A stretch of 41,660 nt of DNA, taken from contig CAJFIN010000007.1 of assembly GCA_904381335.1 (NCBI GenBank), forward strand, positions 1-41,660, written 5' to 3'. The translations under genes were made by a program, and so were the position numbers. Below are positions 30,482 through 40,922 of the stretch, piece after piece. Below the pieces are notes generated by a model, which searched no databases, had not been told where the DNA came from, and saw only the letters and a program-made list of their open reading frames with translations. Positions within the stretch are counted from its first letter, which is position 1, and every line of letters begins with the position of its first letter. The DNA comes from Candidatus Neoanaerotignum galli. GTDB lineage: Bacteria > Bacillota > Clostridia > Lachnospirales > Anaerotignaceae.

Positions 30482-32824
30482 GTGCAAAAGATACAAACGG
30501 CATTTGGAAAAGTGATTTTTCCGCCGAAAAAGAAGGCTTCTAGCCATCGGATCAAAGAAATCATTTGTCGGATCATAGCTCCGATCATTGGTTATGGTGT
30601 ATTCGGCTATTTTTTTGGACGTGTTTTGCTTTTTGGCCAGTTTAACCCCTTGGGGATAACAGCAGTGGCAGCAATGCTGGGAGGCGGGTGGAACTGTTTT
30701 TTAACGGCACTGGGCGCGTTTTGGGGGTATACGCAAAGTGGGCTGCCTACCGGCGCACCCATGTATTTGATGGCGTTATCCGCATTAGGCGTGGGAGAGT
30801 GGTTTTTAGTTCGGGGGAAAAAGCTGACGCCACAACAAAAAGCATTGGGCTGTGCTGTCAGTCTTTGGGGTGGCGGCGCAGCGTATGCCATATTTGAGGG
30901 AGGAAGTCTCTTTTTATTTGTGCGCGCTGGTGCGGAAGGCGTTTTGGGAGCGGCAGTTACCTTCTTGCTGGGAAGGGGTATGACAGCTTGGAGCCGATAT
31001 CAAAAGGGAGAAGGTGTCCTGGCAGGGGAGGATTTTATTGCCTTGAGTCTGATGGCAATTTTGGCTTTAGGCGGTGTAATGACCTTGGGGGAAGTGGGCT
31101 ATGGTTTGGCGTTAGGGGCGGCAGTAGCGGCGGTGCTTTTGGCAGTATACATCGCTGGCAGTGCTGGCGTGGCGGCAGCCGCTGTGGCAGGGATCTGTTT
31201 TTTGGCCCTAGGCAGAGGCAGTCAGGAGCTATTTTTATTACTGGTGATGGGCGCCCTTGCTGCGCTGTTTTTCAGGCGCAGCCGAGCAATGACGGTGGCA
31301 TCGTTTGCCCTGGGGGCTGCTATCCCTGCCTTTTATTTATCGGCTTGGCCTGACAGTGTAGGTCTGTGGGCATTATTTTTAGGTATGGCATTATTTTTGG
31401 CTGTGCCAAAGCGATATTTGGCTTGGATGCCCGAACAAGGAGGCCTTGCCAAAAGCCAGGATACCCTTTCAGGATGGAAAGAAGCAGCATCGGCTCGGCT
31501 GGAAGCTTTTGGAGAGGCAATTTTAGCTTTAGCCGATGTGTTTCCTTTGGCGGAACGGGAAGAACTGACGCCAGCGAAAGCATCAGAAGTAGTGGAAGAA
31601 ACGGCCAGGCAGGCCTGTCAAGGCTGCCAGCAAGAAGAAAAATGCTGGCAAGGAAGAAAATTTACGACCTATGAAGCCATATATCGTTTGACTGGTGCAG
31701 CGGAAGAACGCGGGAGGATTACAGCAGAGGATTTAGCGCCCTTGATGACGTTTTGCTGTCATCCCCAACAGGTACAGGAAACGGCTTTGCGTTTGACCAG
31801 GCAAAAACAACAGGAACTATTTTGGAAAAATCGATTTTCCCAGACCCAAGCATTGGTACACCGGCAGATAGATGCCATTGGGATGGCAGCAGTGGGGCTG
31901 GCGGATGAATTGATTCCCAAACAAACATTGGATCCACGGCTTTCGGATAAGATTAGCCAGAAGCTGCAGCGGCAAGGGATTCAGTGCCAGCAAGTGAAAG
32001 CAGGAGAAGATGAAAACGGCATGTGGGTTTTGGTACAGCACCCAGCTTGTAGGGGGAAAAACCGCTGTCGGGCCGTGGTGGCGCCTCTCCTAACAGAGGT
32101 GACTGGGCGAGGATTTGTGCGCCAGCAAACCCGATGTCAAGGGAAAAAAGATGGCCTTTGCCGGGTGGTATTTCGAGAAGAAACAGGGCTGAGCTTTTTT
32201 TCTTCCTGTGCCAGCGCCACAAGGCAGGGCAGTGATATCAGCGGGGACAGCAGTTTTTCGTTTGAAATGCCGGGGAAAAAGGGCGTCCTGCTTTTATCAG
32301 ATGGCATGGGAAGCGGACGGATAGCCGCGCAGGAGAGCCGAAGGCTATTGGAACTGATGCGCCGGTTTTTGGAAGCAGGATTTCCTTTATCGCTGGGGAT
32401 GGAGACGATAAACGCGGCATTGGCAGTGAGAGCAAATGAAGTATACGCCACGCTGGATGTCTGTGCAGTGGATTTAAAGACCGGACAATTGGAGGTGGTG
32501 AAAAACGGTGGGGCAACAGTATTTTTGCGCCAAGGAGAACGGGTGAGGGTGATTCGTTCTTCTTCCCTGCCTTTAGGTGTGACCCCATCTTGGCAGGGGG
32601 AAAGCAGCCTTTGGCAAATGAAAAGCGGCGATCTGATGCTGCTGATCAGCGATGGAATTGCCGATGCCTTTGGACAGCAGGAGGAGCGGCTAGTGGAAGA
32701 ACTGATACGTCAGGCGGGCGAAAATATCTCTTGGTTATGTGACGCCGTACTTCAGGTTGCTTTGCAGCGTACTGGCGGTATGGCTAAAGATGATATGACG
32801 GCTGTGGCCGGAAAAGTGGAATAA
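30482..32824 (+). CDS. spoIIE: Stage II sporulation protein E, PP2C-type serine phosphatase
   Basis: GTG start; 780 aa, multi-pass N-terminus, C-term LLSDGMGSGRIAAQESRRLLELM ... LISDGIADAF ... AKDDMTAVAGKV. Confidence 0.94.
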   Translation: MQKIQTAFGKVIFPPKKKASSHRIKEIICRIIAPIIGYGVFGYFFGRVLLFGQFNPLGITAVAAMLGGGWNCFLTALGAFWGYTQSGLPTGAPMYLMALSALGVGEWFLVRGKKLTPQQKALGCAVSLWGGGAAYAIFEGGSLFLFVRAGAEGVLGAAVTFLLGRGMTAWSRYQKGEGVLAGEDFIALSLMAILALGGVMTLGEVGYGLALGAAVAAVLLAVYIAGSAGVAAAAVAGICFLALGRGSQELFLLLVMGALAALFFRRSRAMTVASFALGAAIPAFYLSAWPDSVGLWALFLGMALFLAVPKRYLAWMPEQGGLAKSQDTLSGWKEAASARLEAFGEAILALADVFPLAEREELTPAKASEVVEETARQACQGCQQEEKCWQGRKFTTYEAIYRLTGAAEERGRITAEDLAPLMTFCCHPQQVQETALRLTRQKQQELFWKNRFSQTQALVHRQIDAIGMAAVGLADELIPKQTLDPRLSDKISQKLQRQGIQCQQVKAGEDENGMWVLVQHPACRGKNRCRAVVAPLLTEVTGRGFVRQQTRCQGKKDGLCRVVFREETGLSFFSSCASATRQGSDISGDSSFSFEMPGKKGVLLLSDGMGSGRIAAQESRRLLELMRRFLEAGFPLSLGMETINAALAVRANEVYATLDVCAVDLKTGQLEVVKNGGATVFLRQGERVRVIRSSSLPLGVTPSWQGESSLWQMKSGDLMLLISDGIADAFGQQEERLVEELIRQAGENISWLCDAVLQVALQRTGGMAKDDMTAVAGKVE

Positions 32825-32855
32825 AAAACGAATTTGAAATAGGGCATTGCCTAAA

Positions 32856-32882
32856 GGGACGGAGAAATCCGTCTCTTTTTTG
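32856..32882 (+). terminator. Rho-independent terminator after spoIIE
   Basis: GGGACGGA-GAAA-TCCGTCTC + T-run. Confidence 0.8.
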
Positions 32883-33076
32883 TTGGAAAATAGCAGTTGA
32901 CTCTGGATAAATAATGAAAAGAGGGTTTGGCATCATTTTTTGCAGCAAAAATGAGGGAAGGAAGCAGCCTTGGCTCTTTGGCTAGAAAGGGGTGCAACGG
33001 CAGCTAGCGGGAAGGAAAAGGGGTTTTTTTATGTTGGGCTTTATGGTAGGATAAGAAAATAAGGAGGGACGGGATA

Positions 33077-34462
33077 ATGGCAGAAACAATGAAACACATG
33101 ATGGAGCAGACCATACGCCAGGAGGCATTGCTATCAGCAGGATGCCATGTGGTGGTGGGAGTTTCCGGCGGAGCGGATTCCACGGCCCTTTTGCTGGGTT
33201 TGATAGAACTGGCAGAACAGTTTTCTATTACCGTATCGGCCCTCCATGTTCATCATGGCATCCGGGGAGAAGAGGCACAACGGGATCAAGCTTTTGTGGC
33301 GCATTTGTGTGCCCAGTTGGCTGTGCCTTGCCGTATTGTATACTGCGATGTGCCAAAACTGGCCAAGCAGATGGGCATGACATGGGAAGAAGCAGGAAGA
33401 ATGGTGCGGCATGATAGTTTAAAAAAGGAAGCGGCTAAGTATGCCCAGGGATATGTGGCGTTAGCCCATCATAGGGAAGATCAGGCAGAAACGGTGATAT
33501 TTCGATTATGCCGTGGTACAGGAATACGGGGGTTAACAGCGATGCGGCCAAAGCGAGGCATAGTGATTCGGCCGCTGCTTTATTGTACGCGGGCTCAGAT
33601 TGAAGCCTTTTTGGCAGAACGGGGTCAGAGCTACTGTACGGATTCCACCAATGAAGAGGAGCAATATACTAGAAACCGTATCCGCCGGCAGGTATTGCCA
33701 TTGTTAGAGCAGATTCATCCCCAGGCCATTCGTCATATTGCCCAAGCGGCAGATCATCTAGCCCAAGAAAATGATTTTTTAGAGCAGTTAGCCCGGGAGG
33801 CGCTGGTGCGTCTAAAAAAGAAGATCAACCCTGGAATCTCTTTGCAGCAGGAGGTACTAGGTAAGATGCATCCAGCACTTTGCCGGCGGGTGCTGCAGTT
33901 GGCGCTGCGGGAGGTGGGCGCAGATGGGGAAAATTTTGGAGCGGTTCATTGGGAAAAATTGTTGGCATTTATCCAGGCTTCTACGGGAAAGACACTGGAT
34001 TTGCCGGGCGGATTTACTGCCCGAACATCCTATGGCCAGTTAGTGCTGGAACGGGCTCGGACGATGATGGAGGACTACTGCTATCCGCTGCGGGAAGGAG
34101 AACTGCTTTATGTACCTGAAGCAGGGCTTTCGATTTTGGTAGAACGGGGGCCGAAAAAAAATAGAGGTTTTTTTCTGAATCCCTATACGAACTGCTTGGA
34201 ATGTGATAAAATAGGTAACGGTTTTGTAATTAGAAATCGCCGTCCAGGAGACTATGTTTTTTTGCTGGGAGGCAGGAGAAAAAAACTCAAAGATTATTTT
34301 ATGGATGAAAAAATACCCAGGCCTCAAAGACAACAAATGGCGCTGCTGGCAGAGGGAAGTCGGGTGGCTGCTGTTTTGCCGGATCGGGCATTTTGCTCGC
34401 CATTAGCGCAACAGCGGTTTTATCTATATGTATGGGAGGATCCACATGAAGGAAACAATTAG
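33077..34462 (+). CDS. tilS: tRNA(Ile)-lysidine synthase
   Basis: VVVGVSGGADSTALLLGL; HHGIRGEEAQRDQAFV; LAHHREDQAETVIFRLCRGTGIRGL. Confidence 0.95.
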   Translation: MAETMKHMMEQTIRQEALLSAGCHVVVGVSGGADSTALLLGLIELAEQFSITVSALHVHHGIRGEEAQRDQAFVAHLCAQLAVPCRIVYCDVPKLAKQMGMTWEEAGRMVRHDSLKKEAAKYAQGYVALAHHREDQAETVIFRLCRGTGIRGLTAMRPKRGIVIRPLLYCTRAQIEAFLAERGQSYCTDSTNEEEQYTRNRIRRQVLPLLEQIHPQAIRHIAQAADHLAQENDFLEQLAREALVRLKKKINPGISLQQEVLGKMHPALCRRVLQLALREVGADGENFGAVHWEKLLAFIQASTGKTLDLPGGFTARTSYGQLVLERARTMMEDYCYPLREGELLYVPEAGLSILVERGPKKNRGFFLNPYTNCLECDKIGNGFVIRNRRPGDYVFLLGGRRKKLKDYFMDEKIPRPQRQQMALLAEGSRVAAVLPDRAFCSPLAQQRFYLYVWEDPHEGNN

Positions 34463-34976
34463 CGTATTGATTAGTAAAGAAGAAATACATCGGGCGATCC
34501 AAGCTTTGGCCCGTCAGATAGAAACGGAATATGAAGGCAAAGAACTCCATTTTATCTGCGTGCTGAAGGGCGGCGTAACGTTCATGGTAGAACTGGCAAA
34601 GGCAATCCGGAAGAATGTGTATTTTCACTTCATGGATGTATCTAGCTATGGCTATGGCACCGAGTCTTCCGGTAATTTAAAGATATTGATGGATTTAGAT
34701 GAGCCGATTGCTGGTAAAGACGTGATTATTGTAGAAGATATTGTGGATAGTGGACGAACGCTAAAGATGCTGCGGGATATGTTGGAAAACCGGAACCCTG
34801 CCAGTTTGAAAATCGCCACGCTTTTAGATAAGCCACAGCGCCGGGTGACAGAAGTGCCCATTGATTATTGTTGCTTTCAAATCCCGGATGAGTTTGTGGT
34901 AGGGTTCGGGTTGGATTATGCTCAGAAATACCGCAATTTGGATTACGTTGGCGTGATTTCCTTTGAAGAAGAGTGA
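34446..34976 (+). CDS. hpt: Hypoxanthine(-guanine) phosphoribosyltransferase
   Basis: MKETISVLISKEEIHRAIQALARQIE; PRPP motif VIIVEDIVDSGRTL; overlaps tilS end. Confidence 0.95.
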   Translation: MKETISVLISKEEIHRAIQALARQIETEYEGKELHFICVLKGGVTFMVELAKAIRKNVYFHFMDVSSYGYGTESSGNLKILMDLDEPIAGKDVIIVEDIVDSGRTLKMLRDMLENRNPASLKIATLLDKPQRRVTEVPIDYCCFQIPDEFVVGFGLDYAQKYRNLDYVGVISFEEE

Positions 34977-35016
34977 GAATTTCATTGCGGAGGGCCTTCT
35001 GGTGTGATAAAATCAA

Positions 35017-36963
35017 ATGAAGCCCTTCTGGGTAAATGACGGAAAAAAGAGGAGGAAGCCGGCATTGAATCGATATTGGAAAAGTTTTGGCATTTATGCC
35101 CTGATGTTTTGCATTGTATTGGGCATTTTAGCCATGGTCAACGGGTCTATCAATTCATCCCCGCCAGCACAAATGGCAGTTTCCTATGATTATGGAGATC
35201 TGGTGCAGCAAATTGAAGATGGTCAAGTAGCCACCATCACCATCTTAAAAAGCGGAGGAGCCAATGATTTTGGCCAGGTGGAAGTTACCACCAAGGATGG
35301 ACAGACCTATACCACCAATGTGGTGGGGTGGAACCAGTTTATGGAATTTTTAACGCCCCATCTGCTCAGTGGCGAAATTGAGCAGACAGATGTGGCAGAT
35401 ATGCCAGAAAACAATATTTTGGTTTCGATCCTGCCCAGCATTATTTTTATGATTATCGCCATCATCATCTTTACGGTGATGTTTCAGAAGATGCAGGGCG
35501 GCGGGGGCAAGATGGCCAATTTCGGCAAAAGTAAAGCCAAAGTCACCATCGATGATAAAAATAGGGTCACTTTTGACAATGTGGCTGGTTTGGATGAAGA
35601 AAAAGCAGAACTTCAGGAAATAGTGGAATTTTTGCGCGATCCTAAAAAATTTGTGGATTTAGGGGCGAGAATTCCCAAAGGCGTTTTACTGGTGGGCCCT
35701 CCGGGAACAGGAAAAACGTTGCTGGCCAAGGCTGTGGCAGGCGAAGCGAAGGTGCCCTTTTTCAGCATTTCAGGTTCTGACTTTGTGGAAATGTTTGTGG
35801 GTGTGGGCGCTAGCCGGGTACGGGATTTGTTTGACCAGGCGAAGAAAAACGCGCCGTGTATTGTATTTATTGATGAGATTGATGCCGTGGGACGCCGCCG
35901 CGGCGCTGGATTGGGCGGTGGCCATGATGAGCGGGAACAGACGTTAAACCAGCTGTTAGTAGAGATGGATGGCTTTGGCGTAAATGAAGGTGTGATTGTG
36001 GTGGCTGCCACCAACCGGGCCGATATTCTGGATCCAGCCATTTTGCGTCCTGGCCGGTTTGACCGTCAGGTATATGTGGGACGGCCGGATGTGAAGGGCC
36101 GGCGGGAAATCTTAAAAGTCCATGCGAAGGGAAAACCCATGGCGCCAGAAGTGGATTTAGATGTGGTGGCTAAGACAACCTCAGGCTTTACCGGCGCCGA
36201 TCTGGAAAATTTGCTTAACGAAGCAGCTCTGTTGGCTGCCCGTGATGGCAAAAAACAGATTGATATGGAAGAAATCCAAAAAGCTTTTGTGAAAGTGGGC
36301 ATTGGCACGGAGAAAAAAAGCCGGGTGATCAGCGAGAAAGAAAAGCTCATTACCGCATATCACGAAAGCGGCCATGCCATTTTGTTTGAAAAATTGTCCC
36401 ATCTGGATCCAGTTCACTCCATTTCTATCATTCCCACTGGTATGGCGGGCGGCTATACCATGCCCTTGCCTGGGGAAGATAAGATGTATGTGACCAAAAA
36501 GACCATGCAAGAGGAGATCATCTCCTTTTTGGGTGGTCGGGCGGCGGAATATATTATTTTTGAAGATGTGACCACTGGTGCCTCCAATGATATTGAACGC
36601 GCCACCGCCATGGCCAGAAGCATGGTGATGAAATATGGTATGAGTGATATTCTTGGGCCTGTGCAGTATGGCGATCAGGGCGATGAAGTATTTATTGGTA
36701 AGGAGATTGCTCATTCCAGAAATTATGGAGAAGAAGTGGCCTCCACCATCGATCAGGAAGTGCGAAAAATTATGGTGACCAGCTATAAAGAAGCCATCCG
36801 GATCATTCAGGAGAATTTGGATGCCCTTCATGCGACAGCCAAGTATTTGGTGGAAAATGAAAAAATCACTGGAGATCAATTCCGTGCTATCTTGCAGGAT
36901 CCAAAGGCATATTTGCCCACAGCCCAAACGGAAGAGACAACACCGACCGACACAGAGGAATAA
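35017..36963 (+). CDS. ftsH: ATP-dependent zinc metalloprotease FtsH
   Basis: [54 protein letters not shown] zinc motif. Confidence 0.97.
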   Translation: MKPFWVNDGKKRRKPALNRYWKSFGIYALMFCIVLGILAMVNGSINSSPPAQMAVSYDYGDLVQQIEDGQVATITILKSGGANDFGQVEVTTKDGQTYTTNVVGWNQFMEFLTPHLLSGEIEQTDVADMPENNILVSILPSIIFMIIAIIIFTVMFQKMQGGGGKMANFGKSKAKVTIDDKNRVTFDNVAGLDEEKAELQEIVEFLRDPKKFVDLGARIPKGVLLVGPPGTGKTLLAKAVAGEAKVPFFSISGSDFVEMFVGVGASRVRDLFDQAKKNAPCIVFIDEIDAVGRRRGAGLGGGHDEREQTLNQLLVEMDGFGVNEGVIVVAATNRADILDPAILRPGRFDRQVYVGRPDVKGRREILKVHAKGKPMAPEVDLDVVAKTTSGFTGADLENLLNEAALLAARDGKKQIDMEEIQKAFVKVGIGTEKKSRVISEKEKLITAYHESGHAILFEKLSHLDPVHSISIIPTGMAGGYTMPLPGEDKMYVTKKTMQEEIISFLGGRAAEYIIFEDVTTGASNDIERATAMARSMVMKYGMSDILGPVQYGDQGDEVFIGKEIAHSRNYGEEVASTIDQEVRKIMVTSYKEAIRIIQENLDALHATAKYLVENEKITGDQFRAILQDPKAYLPTAQTEETTPTDTEE

Positions 36964-36999
36964 CCGAAGAGAAACGATTACCTAAAGGAGGAAATGACC

Positions 37000-37395
37000 A
37001 TGGAATTTCATTTGCAGCCAGGTATGACCAATGAGATGGAGTTTTTGGTGACAAAAAATGATGCCACAGACCATTTTGGGGCAGGGTTCCCCGTATTTGC
37101 CACCCCAGTCATGATTAACTGGATGGAACAGACCAGCTTAAAACTTTGTCAGCAGGTACTGCCAAAGGGGTATGATACGGTGGGCACTTTTGTTAATGTA
37201 AAACATTTGGCAGCAACACCAGTGGGAATGAAGGTGCGTGTCATTGCTGAAATTGAAGAAGTGAATGGAAAAATGCTCACCTTTAAAGTGAAAGCTTACG
37301 ATGAAAAAACAAAAATCGGAGAAGGCACGCATGGCCGGGCCATTATTGATGTGGAGCGGTTTATTAGCAAGTTGAAAAATCCAGATAAGAAGTAA
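37000..37395 (+). CDS. Hotdog-fold thioesterase, FlK-like
   Basis: [47 protein letters not shown] at 37000 better spaced from aaaggagg than 36994. Confidence 0.8.
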   Translation: MEFHLQPGMTNEMEFLVTKNDATDHFGAGFPVFATPVMINWMEQTSLKLCQQVLPKGYDTVGTFVNVKHLAATPVGMKVRVIAEIEEVNGKMLTFKVKAYDEKTKIGEGTHGRAIIDVERFISKLKNPDKK

Positions 37396-37414
37396 GAACG
37401 GGAGGCAAAAGAGC

Positions 37415-38359
37415 ATGGCAGTGGATTTGAAAGGCAGAAGCTTTTTGACATTAAAAGATTATACCGCTGAAGAAATTGAATATCTGGTGGATTTAGCCGC
37501 ACAGCTGAAAGAAAAAAAGAAAAAAGGAATTTTTGATGGGCGTATGCTGCACAAAAACGTTGCGCTGATTTTTGAAAAACCATCTACACGCACGCGGTGC
37601 TCTTTTACGGTGGGCTGCATTGATGAGGGGGCTCACCCGGAATATTTGGGGAAGGATGACATTCAGCTGGGACACAAGGAAACGGTGGAAGATACGGCCC
37701 GTGTGTTGGGGCGGATGTTTGACGGCATTGAGTTTCGTGGCTTTTCCCAGCGGACAGTGGAAACGTTGGCAAAATATAGTGGTGTGCCCGTGTGGAATGG
37801 CTTGACAGATGAAGATCACCCCACCCAAGTACTGGCAGACTTTTTGACCATCAAAGAAAAGCTTGGCCGGTTAAAAGGTGTGAAATTCGTTTATATCGGC
37901 GATGGCCGAAATAACATGGCGAATGCATTAATGATTGGCGCTTCAAAAATGGGCATGGATTTTTGGATTATCTCCCCAGAAAGTTTACGCCCCGATCCAG
38001 CATTGGTGGCTCAATGCGAAACGTATGCGCAGCAATCTGGCGCAACCATTATACTGGAAAGCGACCCCAAAACGGGTGTGAAGGACGCTGATGTGATTTA
38101 CACCGATGTTTGGGTGAGCATGGGCGAAGAAGAGAAAGCGAAAGATCGGATTGCGCTGCTTTCTCCCTATCAGGTCAATGATGCGCTGATGAAAGCAACA
38201 GGCAAAGAAAGCACGATCTTTATGCATTGCCTGCCTGCGGTGCGGGAAAAAGAAGTGACCAATGAAGTGATTGAAGGGCCCCAGTCGGTGGTCTTTGATG
38301 AGGCAGAAAACCGGCTGCATACCATTAAAGCTGTTATGGTGGCCACGATTGGCAACTGA
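37415..38359 (+). CDS. argF: Ornithine carbamoyltransferase
   Basis: [43 protein letters not shown]. Confidence 0.93.
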   Translation: MAVDLKGRSFLTLKDYTAEEIEYLVDLAAQLKEKKKKGIFDGRMLHKNVALIFEKPSTRTRCSFTVGCIDEGAHPEYLGKDDIQLGHKETVEDTARVLGRMFDGIEFRGFSQRTVETLAKYSGVPVWNGLTDEDHPTQVLADFLTIKEKLGRLKGVKFVYIGDGRNNMANALMIGASKMGMDFWIISPESLRPDPALVAQCETYAQQSGATIILESDPKTGVKDADVIYTDVWVSMGEEEKAKDRIALLSPYQVNDALMKATGKESTIFMHCLPAVREKEVTNEVIEGPQSVVFDEAENRLHTIKAVMVATIGN

Positions 38360-38373
38360 GGAAGGCATGGATC

Positions 38374-38401
38374 CAGGCGCCTATACCGGCGCCTGTTTTT
38401 T
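38374..38401 (+). terminator. Rho-independent terminator after argF
   Basis: CAGGCGCC-TATACC-GGCGCCTG + T-run. Confidence 0.88.
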
Positions 38402-38786
38402 ATATCAAGAAACACATAGGTCGACTGCGTGGGTCCGGGCGTGTTCACGGTGAATGGCAAGCGGAGATGCGAAATCCACAAAAGTGAGGATGTGGAATAG
38501 AAGATCTAGGAGATTTCAAAAAAGAGATTCTGGCTAGCAGGGGGTTGATCTTTGAAAATTCATGGAAAATGGCTGGATAGATCAAAAGAAGCCCCAAAAA
38601 GCAAATGGATGTTGAAAAAGAAATGGAATGATTTCCTTTTGCCGGCCTAAAGCTTCGTAGTGGACAATGGGACATCTGAGGCAGAACCGTTAGCCATTGA
38701 TGTGCCATTTGCCATAGCGATCAATGCCCAAAAGGAAGATGACGCAAGGAGTAAAGGAAGGAACATTCGAGAGGGGGAGAGAAACC

Positions 38787-39782
38787 ATGAAGCAGACGCT
38801 GCTGGGCTTGCTGCTTTCGGGCCAGGATTACCTCTCTGGGGAAGAACTTGGCGCCAGGCTTGGCATTAGCCGCGCCGCTGTTTGGAAACAGATTCAGGCG
38901 CTGAAAGAACGGGGCATCCAGGTGGAAGCAGTGCAAAATAGAGGATATCGCTTATTGCCGGGCCAAGATATACTTGTAGAAGAAATTTGGTTTTGCAGAC
39001 GGAAAACCAACGTGTTGGGAAGCCAGATGCGCATTTTGCCTCAAGTGGATTCTACCAATCATGTGCTGCGCCTTTGGGCCGAAGAAGGTGCTGCAGAAGG
39101 CGCTGTAGTGGTGGCGGAACAACAGACGGCTGGCCGGGGCCGCCGGGGCCGCACCTGGGTATCGGAAGCGGGGAAGGGACTGTATTTTTCTGTGTTGTTC
39201 CGGCCGGATTTTCCACCTACCCAAGCGGCGGCGCTAACGCTTTGTTGTGGGTTGGCAGTGGCAAAAGCATTGCGGCGAATGGGAATAGACGCCCTTGTGA
39301 AATGGCCCAATGATGTTTTGGTGAAAGAGAAAAAAATCTGCGGTATTTTAACGGAAATGCGGGCAGAAATGGAGGCTATACAGTATGTCATTGCTGGTAT
39401 TGGCATGAATGTAGGCCAGGAAACTTTTCCTGAAGCGGTGGTGGATACGGCCACATCCATCTTTTTAGAAAAAGGAGTATCGGTGTGCCGGATGGATGTG
39501 CTGGAACAGGTGCTGGAGATGCTGGAGAGTGTTTATACACAGTATCAAAAGGGCGGCTTGGCAGCCATTCGGGAAGAATATCTGTCCTTGAGTGCCACCA
39601 TCGGTCAAGATATCTGGGTGTTGGGCAAAGAACCCTTTGCTGCACGTGCGCTGGATTTAGGGCCGGAAGGAGAGCTGGTGGTGGAAAAGGAAGATGGATC
39701 TTGTATGATGGTGGTAAGCCAAGAAGTTTCCATAAGGAGGAGACCGAGTGGAAAAGAAAGTGCTGGCAGCAGCCAGTTTTGA
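38787..39782 (+). CDS. birA: Biotin--[acetyl-CoA-carboxylase] ligase / biotin repressor
   Basis: N-term HTH SGEELGARLGISRAAVWKQIQALKERGI; AEQQTAGRGRRGRTWVSEAGKGLYFSVLFRP; KWPNDVLVKEKKICGILTEM. Confidence 0.94.
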   Translation: MKQTLLGLLLSGQDYLSGEELGARLGISRAAVWKQIQALKERGIQVEAVQNRGYRLLPGQDILVEEIWFCRRKTNVLGSQMRILPQVDSTNHVLRLWAEEGAAEGAVVVAEQQTAGRGRRGRTWVSEAGKGLYFSVLFRPDFPPTQAAALTLCCGLAVAKALRRMGIDALVKWPNDVLVKEKKICGILTEMRAEMEAIQYVIAGIGMNVGQETFPEAVVDTATSIFLEKGVSVCRMDVLEQVLEMLESVYTQYQKGGLAAIREEYLSLSATIGQDIWVLGKEPFAARALDLGPEGELVVEKEDGSCMMVVSQEVSIRRRPSGKESAGSSQF

Positions 39783-40131
39783 AAAGAAAAAATATTATTT
39801 TGCAGAGGAATTTTCTGTCTTACCTCTGGAGATCCAACAGGAGGTGCAGATCCTGTGCGTGACGGCAGCAAACCAGCTGATGTGTACGTTTGTGCTGGGT
39901 TTTTTCCCTACGGGGGATTTGTTTATTGAGACGGTTCGCGGGGAAAATGCTGCTGATTTTGATGATATTGGCGCGGAGTTGACGGTAAAAAAAATCCGCC
40001 GGGAGAAAAAAGAATTGCTAAAGGCCTTAAAGCTCTGGTATTTAGTGTTTTGTACACCGGAGGGGGAAAAACTGCAGGCGGGCTTACGCAAGGAAAGTCC
40101 TCAGCAAAAGGAGGAGGGAGAAGGACAATGA
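39748..40131 (+). CDS. Uncharacterised 127-aa protein between birA and coaX
   Basis: GTG start after aaggagg, overlaps birA end; stop overlaps downstream ATG (ATGA). Confidence 0.7.
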   Translation: MEKKVLAAASFEKKKYYFAEEFSVLPLEIQQEVQILCVTAANQLMCTFVLGFFPTGDLFIETVRGENAADFDDIGAELTVKKIRREKKELLKALKLWYLVFCTPEGEKLQAGLRKESPQQKEEGEGQ

Positions 40132-40922
40132 TACTGGTGATGGACGTGGGAAATCTGGAGATGCTGCTGGGGGTTTTTCAGGATAAGACCTTGATGGCCA
40201 GCTGGAAAATGGCTACAGATGTGGCACGAACATCAGATGAATGGGGCAGCACCATGATCCGTTTTCTTCGCTTCGATGGCATTGAAACTGCACAGATCAC
40301 CGATGTAGTCATTGCCTCTGTAGTGCCGCCGGTGATGTATTCTCTGATCCGTGGGGTGGAAAAGTATTTGGGTTTAAAGCCGCTGGTGGTGGATACACAT
40401 ATCCGCACCAACATCAAAGTCGATATGCAAAACCCTGCTGAATTAGCCAGTGACCGGTTGGTGAAGATGATGGCGGCCTATGAAGAATATGGCGGGCCTG
40501 TGATGGTGATAGACTACGCCACTGCCACCACCTATGATGTGGTGGATCGGGAAGGGAAATTTGTGACAGGCATTACTGCGCCGGGTATTACGGTCTGTGC
40601 CGAGTCGCTGTCTTCAAAAACGGCCCAGTTGCCGGAAATCGCTATCCAAAGGCCAGAAAGTATTTATTGCCGCAATATGGTTAGCTGTATCCAGGCGGGA
40701 ATCTACTATGGCCATGTGGGGGAGGCAAAATACCTCATCAACCGCGTCAAAAAAGAACTGGACCTGCCGGATATGAAAGTGGTGGCCACGGGCGGATTGG
40801 CACATGTGATTGGAGAGGGAAACCATTTGTTTGATGTAGTGGACCCGTATTTGACTTTCCGTGGCCTGCGGCTTTGCTATGAGAAGAACAAAGCTGCTTA
40901 TCAAGGAGGGAAGGGAAAATGA
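40128..40922 (+). CDS. Type III pantothenate kinase homolog 1 (divergent motifs)
   Basis: MILVMDVGNLEMLLGVF...; SVVPPVMYSLIRGVEKYLGLKPLVV; DYATATTYDVV; IQAGIYYGHVGEA; VVATGGLA. Confidence 0.85.
   Translation: MILVMDVGNLEMLLGVFQDKTLMASWKMATDVARTSDEWGSTMIRFLRFDGIETAQITDVVIASVVPPVMYSLIRGVEKYLGLKPLVVDTHIRTNIKVDMQNPAELASDRLVKMMAAYEEYGGPVMVIDYATATTYDVVDREGKFVTGITAPGITVCAESLSSKTAQLPEIAIQRPESIYCRNMVSCIQAGIYYGHVGEAKYLINRVKKELDLPDMKVVATGGLAHVIGEGNHLFDVVDPYLTFRGLRLCYEKNKAAYQGGKGK

Noticed and set aside
32933-32954. Near-palindrome TCATTTTTTGCAGCAAAAATGA upstream of tilS
   Set aside because: Single AT-rich palindrome with no supporting context; could be an operator but nothing else supports it.
34460-34462. 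Complete absence of TAG stops as evidence for genome-wide amber reassignment
   Set aside because: tilS ends with TAG (GGA AAC AAT TAG), so TAG does serve as a normal stop; ribosomal genes also strongly prefer TAA in general.
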